This document shows, in pieces, positions 60,954-64,000 of a DNA stretch of 64,000 nucleotides; the stretch's first letter is position 1, and the number at the start of each line of letters is the position of its first letter. Source of the DNA: Bombus terrestris (lineage: Eukaryota; Arthropoda; Insecta; Hymenoptera; Apidae). The stretch lies in NCBI RefSeq assembly GCF_910591885.1, contig NC_063269.1, positions 5,146,001-5,210,000 of the forward strand, in the 5' to 3' direction. The position numbers were made by a program, and so were the translations under genes. The notes below the pieces were generated by a model, which was not told where the DNA came from, searched no databases, and saw only the letters and a list, made by a program, of their open reading frames with translations.

Positions 60954-61540
60954 ATGAAAGTACGACATTTCTTTGCGGGTATCCTTATAGGCATCCCTAT
61001 CGGGATCACTTTTTTGGATACAGTTGGTTACATAGCCAAAGTAGAAGGAGTTTCTATGCAGCCAACCTTAAACCCTGATGAAAGAAATCCTGATTATGTT
61101 TTTTTGAATCGTCGAGCAGTTCGTACACAAAATATTCAACGCGGCGAAATAGTAACTGTAAAATCTCCAAAAACTCCAGAACAAATTTTGATTAAGCGAG
61201 TTGTAGGACTTTCTGGAGACATTGTACGCACACATGGCTATAAAGCAGACATTCTACAGGTATTTGAGAATTTTTCACTCGATAAATCTTTGCTTATAGA
61301 ATTTTATGAATAATAAGAAAATTCATATCTATTTGTTAGATACCTGAAGGTCATTGTTGGGTAGAAGGTGACCATATTGGACGTTCCATGGACTCTAATA
61401 CTTTTGGACCAATTTCTCTTGGATTGATAACTGCTAAAGCTACTTCCATAGTTTGGCCACCTAGCCGTTGGCGATATCTTTATCCTTCTATGACAAATCA
61501 TAATTTTCCACTAAATTCACCAAAAGTACCCGCTAGATAG
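60954..61540 (+). CDS. IMMP2L: IMMP2L, mitochondrial inner-membrane protease subunit 2
   Basis: Exons 60,954-61,259 and 61,340-61,540 encode 168 residues (human 175). It is an S26-family signal peptidase of the inner membrane, removing intermembrane-space sorting signals from proteins such as cytochrome c1. Residues 6-24 form the membrane anchor (FFAGILIGIPIGITFLDTV). The catalytic dyad is Ser34 in VEGVSMQPTL and Lys81 in LIKRVVGLSGD. The conserved box HCWVEGDHIGRSMDSNTFGP and the C-terminal PISLGLI complete the fold. The stop codon is only 17 nt from the start codon of ITFG2 on the same strand, so the two genes probably share a transcript or have overlapping transcription units. Confidence 0.96.
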
Positions 61541-61557
61541 AATTTGTTATAGAGAAA

Positions 61558-63720
61558 ATGAGGGCTGTTAGTTTTGTTAAAAGACTCCAATGGGATTTAC
61601 CTGGCACTGTATGTAGACATGGTTTAACAATAGGAGATGTTGACAATGATGGTGACAATGAATTAGTTATTGGTACAGCGGAGGGAGAACTTTATATTTT
61701 TAAAGTGAATTGATATTACTAATTTGCTAATAACTTATTGGCATGGATTGTTACGCTGTTTATTCTAAATTATTATATTACAGGGCTCAGAGTTATGGCA
61801 AAAGATACCTGGGCTAGGCCTTATAACTAGTGTAGCGATAGGAGATATTTTTAATTATGGACGAAATGCGTTAGTTGTAATATGTGGAGATGGCTGGGCA
61901 CATATCTTTTACAGCCCAAGATCTGTTAATCCTAGTATGAGCAATGTAACTTCTACTCAACAATTAATCAAGGAACCAATTGATCAAGACAACATAAAAC
62001 ATGGTGAATTGCAAATTATATTATTGTGTTTTGTATTGCTGTTTAAAAATAATTATAATTTGTATATTATTGGATAAAAATCATAGGCCATCCAAGTACG
62101 GATATCGCAACAGGTGTTAACATGACAAGTTCTTCAAGTTTAGATCAAATAGATGGCAATAATGAAATTAATGAATTATCTGGTAAAATGGAGTGTGTTC
62201 ATGTACAAAGAATCCCAACTAATACAAAAATGGTCTTAGTAGCAGATGTTGATAAAGATGGTGCAAATGAAATGGTACTTGGTTTGACCGATCGTGTAGT
62301 TAGATCTTACAGATGGTCAAGTAATCTAGAATTAGGTAGAGGAAAGTTAGTTGGATTGAATAAATGGGAATGTGCCAATCAAATAGGAACAGTCACATTA
62401 CAGGTGTAGTAAATTTGTATAAAAGAAAGGTAAATTCTTTAATCTATGGTAATAACGAATTTTGATGTTTTTATTTAGCATATGGCAGATGGAACACCAA
62501 CGTTGTTAGTTGCTCAACCTGGCGGAACGTTCATGCGAATTAAATGTAATCCAGAAGATTGTCATTTAGAAGATGAAATTAATCAGAAAAGTAACGAAAC
62601 AGCAGCGAGCTGCGTGGACTATCAAACGTTGGGAATATCAAGAATGCGCAATCAAAATATTTCAACGGAAATTATCGGAGATCTAGAGTGTGTAGTAGAA
62701 AATAAGTCGAATTACGAATATAAAGAGTTATTATTCAAATCGAGTGTTTTAAATGAAGTGCAATGTGGTAAGAACTTGAAATCTGTCTCATTAGAATTTA
62801 AGAAAAATAATTCGCAATCAGAGATAAGGAAAAGTAGTCCTAGTATCATGGAAGGACGTAGGAAAAATTCAACGATCGAAAATTCTAAAACGAATAAAGC
62901 TTTTGGAACTACTGATCCTTCTAGTCGGGATCAGGTTGATGGTAATGTTTTTGGAGGCAACGTAATTCTTGGTGGTTACGACATTAAGTCGGAAAAGGAT
63001 TCTTTGTTACCTACATATAAGCATTTTTCGTGTCAAGATAATAGCAGTAACAATAAGATAGAAGATGCGAAAGGAAAAGGTAAAACCGAAACTGACGCGA
63101 ATATACAAAATAATTTATTACAAGGAAAACCTTACGCTCTTGCTACTTTAGATGGGACAATAATGTTAGTTAAGGACGAAATCATTCTATGGTAAGATTT
63201 CAAAATTGCAAATATTTAGCAACGATACAGGTTACATAATGTTTTTTAGGTCGATGCAAGTAGATCATCAAATATTCGCTCTATGTCGATTAGACGTAAC
63301 CGGCGATGGTTCTGATGAAATAGTTGCTTGTGCATGGGACGGGCAAACCTACATTTTAGATCAACAACGTAATAGCGTACGTTTTCAATTTGAAGAACCA
63401 GTTAGAGCATTCTGTACTGGTAACTATAATGTTACTCCTGGTTTTCCAACACCTTGTCTCGTATATAACAGCTTCAATAATAAGGTAAAGTTTATTATTC
63501 GTTTGTAAATCAAACAAATTATAAGTATTAATGTTTGCAGATATTTCTTTATTACGATGTTACACTTCCAAGTATGGTTACTAAGCCTTTGAATCCCATG
63601 GACGAACTCGATTCCGAAGAAAAGAAAATTTTAGATGATCTCCTAGGAAACTGTACCGAGATGGAGAAACAACAGAAAATACAAGAGTTAACTGAATGGT
63701 TACTGTATGGAATATCTTAA
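61558..63720 (+). CDS. ITFG2: ITFG2, FG-GAP beta-propeller subunit of KICSTOR
   Basis: Exons 61,558-61,704; 61,784-62,003; 62,087-62,403; 62,479-63,191; 63,250-63,484; 63,541-63,720 give 603 residues. In mammals ITFG2 is part of KICSTOR (with KPTN, C12orf66 and SZT2), which recruits GATOR1 to lysosomes to shut off mTORC1 when nutrients fall. The N terminus MRAVSFVKRLQW and repeats with calcium-loop-like sequences are characteristic: GDVDNDGDNELVIGTAEG, ADVDKDGANEMVLGLTDRVV and LDVTGDGSDEIVACAWDGQ. The block WSMQVDHQIFALCRLDVTG matches human WSVQVDHQLFALEKLDVTG. The protein is about 150 residues longer than the human one because exon 4 carries a polar low-complexity insertion rich in Ser, Asn and Lys (about 62,640-63,090). 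The start is 17 nt downstream of the IMMP2L stop. Confidence 0.94.
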
Positions 63721-63744
63721 GATTTAATTCTGTAAAATTATAAG

Positions 63745-63791
<47 letters not shown>

Positions 63792-64000
63792 ATAAAATTA
63801 TAAAAATTTACAGAAATAAGGAATATATGCAGATTCTTATAAAGCAATCCTGTTGTTCTTTCTCTACAAACTACTTCGCTCTAGATAGGAACGATATTTG
63901 TTCAACGTCCAAGGAATTTATTGCTCGTATTTCCATATCATTTTCATTCGCGAGTACGGTTTTTATGCGTATTGACAGGACCCGGTCGTTTGACCTAACG
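63721..64000. other. ITFG2 3' flank with a 45-nt poly(A) run
   Basis: A homopolymer of about 45 A residues (63,745-63,789) begins 24 bp after the ITFG2 stop codon. From about 63,860 the sequence turns more GC-rich, the same transition seen at 18 kb and 31 kb. No gene is supported. Confidence 0.7.

Overview
This is eukaryotic nuclear DNA from an insect, most likely a hymenopteran and probably a bee. Genes have short GT-AG introns (about 60-400 bp), AT-rich coding sequence and AATAAA signals. Insect-type genes are present (Hsp83/Hsp90, misato, RIC-3, miR-9a). Compact gene clusters lie in strongly AT-rich DNA, separated by long gene-free blocks that are visibly richer in G+C and CpG. No operons, CRISPR arrays, rRNA, convincing tRNA or intact transposon were seen.

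Layout. (1) 1 to about 18.3 kb: GC-rich, no coding sequence I can support. At about 17.55-17.64 kb on the minus strand there is a candidate first exon with a signal-peptide-like N terminus, so the block may be a long first intron. (2) About 18.3-30.6 kb: an AT-rich cluster with RCC1 (+), then Tim10 and a previously unflagged 52-residue spliced membrane microprotein (both -, only 45 nt apart), GPANK1 (+), PDRG1 (+), a clearly broken DXO/Rai1 decapping-exonuclease pseudogene (-), misato (+) and CIB2 (+). (3) About 30.6-46.7 kb: a second GC-rich block without recognisable protein genes. It has purine-rich tracts, simple repeats, isolated strong splice sites and, at its right end, a perfectly recognisable miR-9a hairpin at 46.73-46.81 kb. 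(4) About 47-63.8 kb: a second AT-rich cluster with Hsp90/Hsp83 and a textbook heat-shock promoter, KGD4/MRPS36, RIC-3 (with an unrecognised 118-residue cassette exon and an extreme poly-Glu tail), IMMP2L and ITFG2 (IMMP2L stop to ITFG2 start is 17 nt), all on the + strand. GC-rich sequence resumes at the right edge.

The genes are mostly housekeeping functions: nuclear transport and chromosome condensation (RCC1), mitochondrial biogenesis (Tim10, IMMP2L, misato, KGD4, perhaps the microprotein), chaperones and co-chaperones (Hsp90, and PDRG1 of the R2TP/prefoldin-like complex that works with Hsp90), nutrient sensing (ITFG2 of KICSTOR), and neuronal/sensory functions (RIC-3, CIB2, miR-9a). The points most worth a second look are the microprotein/Tim10 pair, the IMMP2L/ITFG2 spacing, the possible shared leader of GPANK1 and PDRG1, the DXO pseudogene, the RIC-3 cassette exon and the miR-9a host region. 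All exon models were assembled by eye from reading frame, splice consensus and remembered family sequences, without alignment software.
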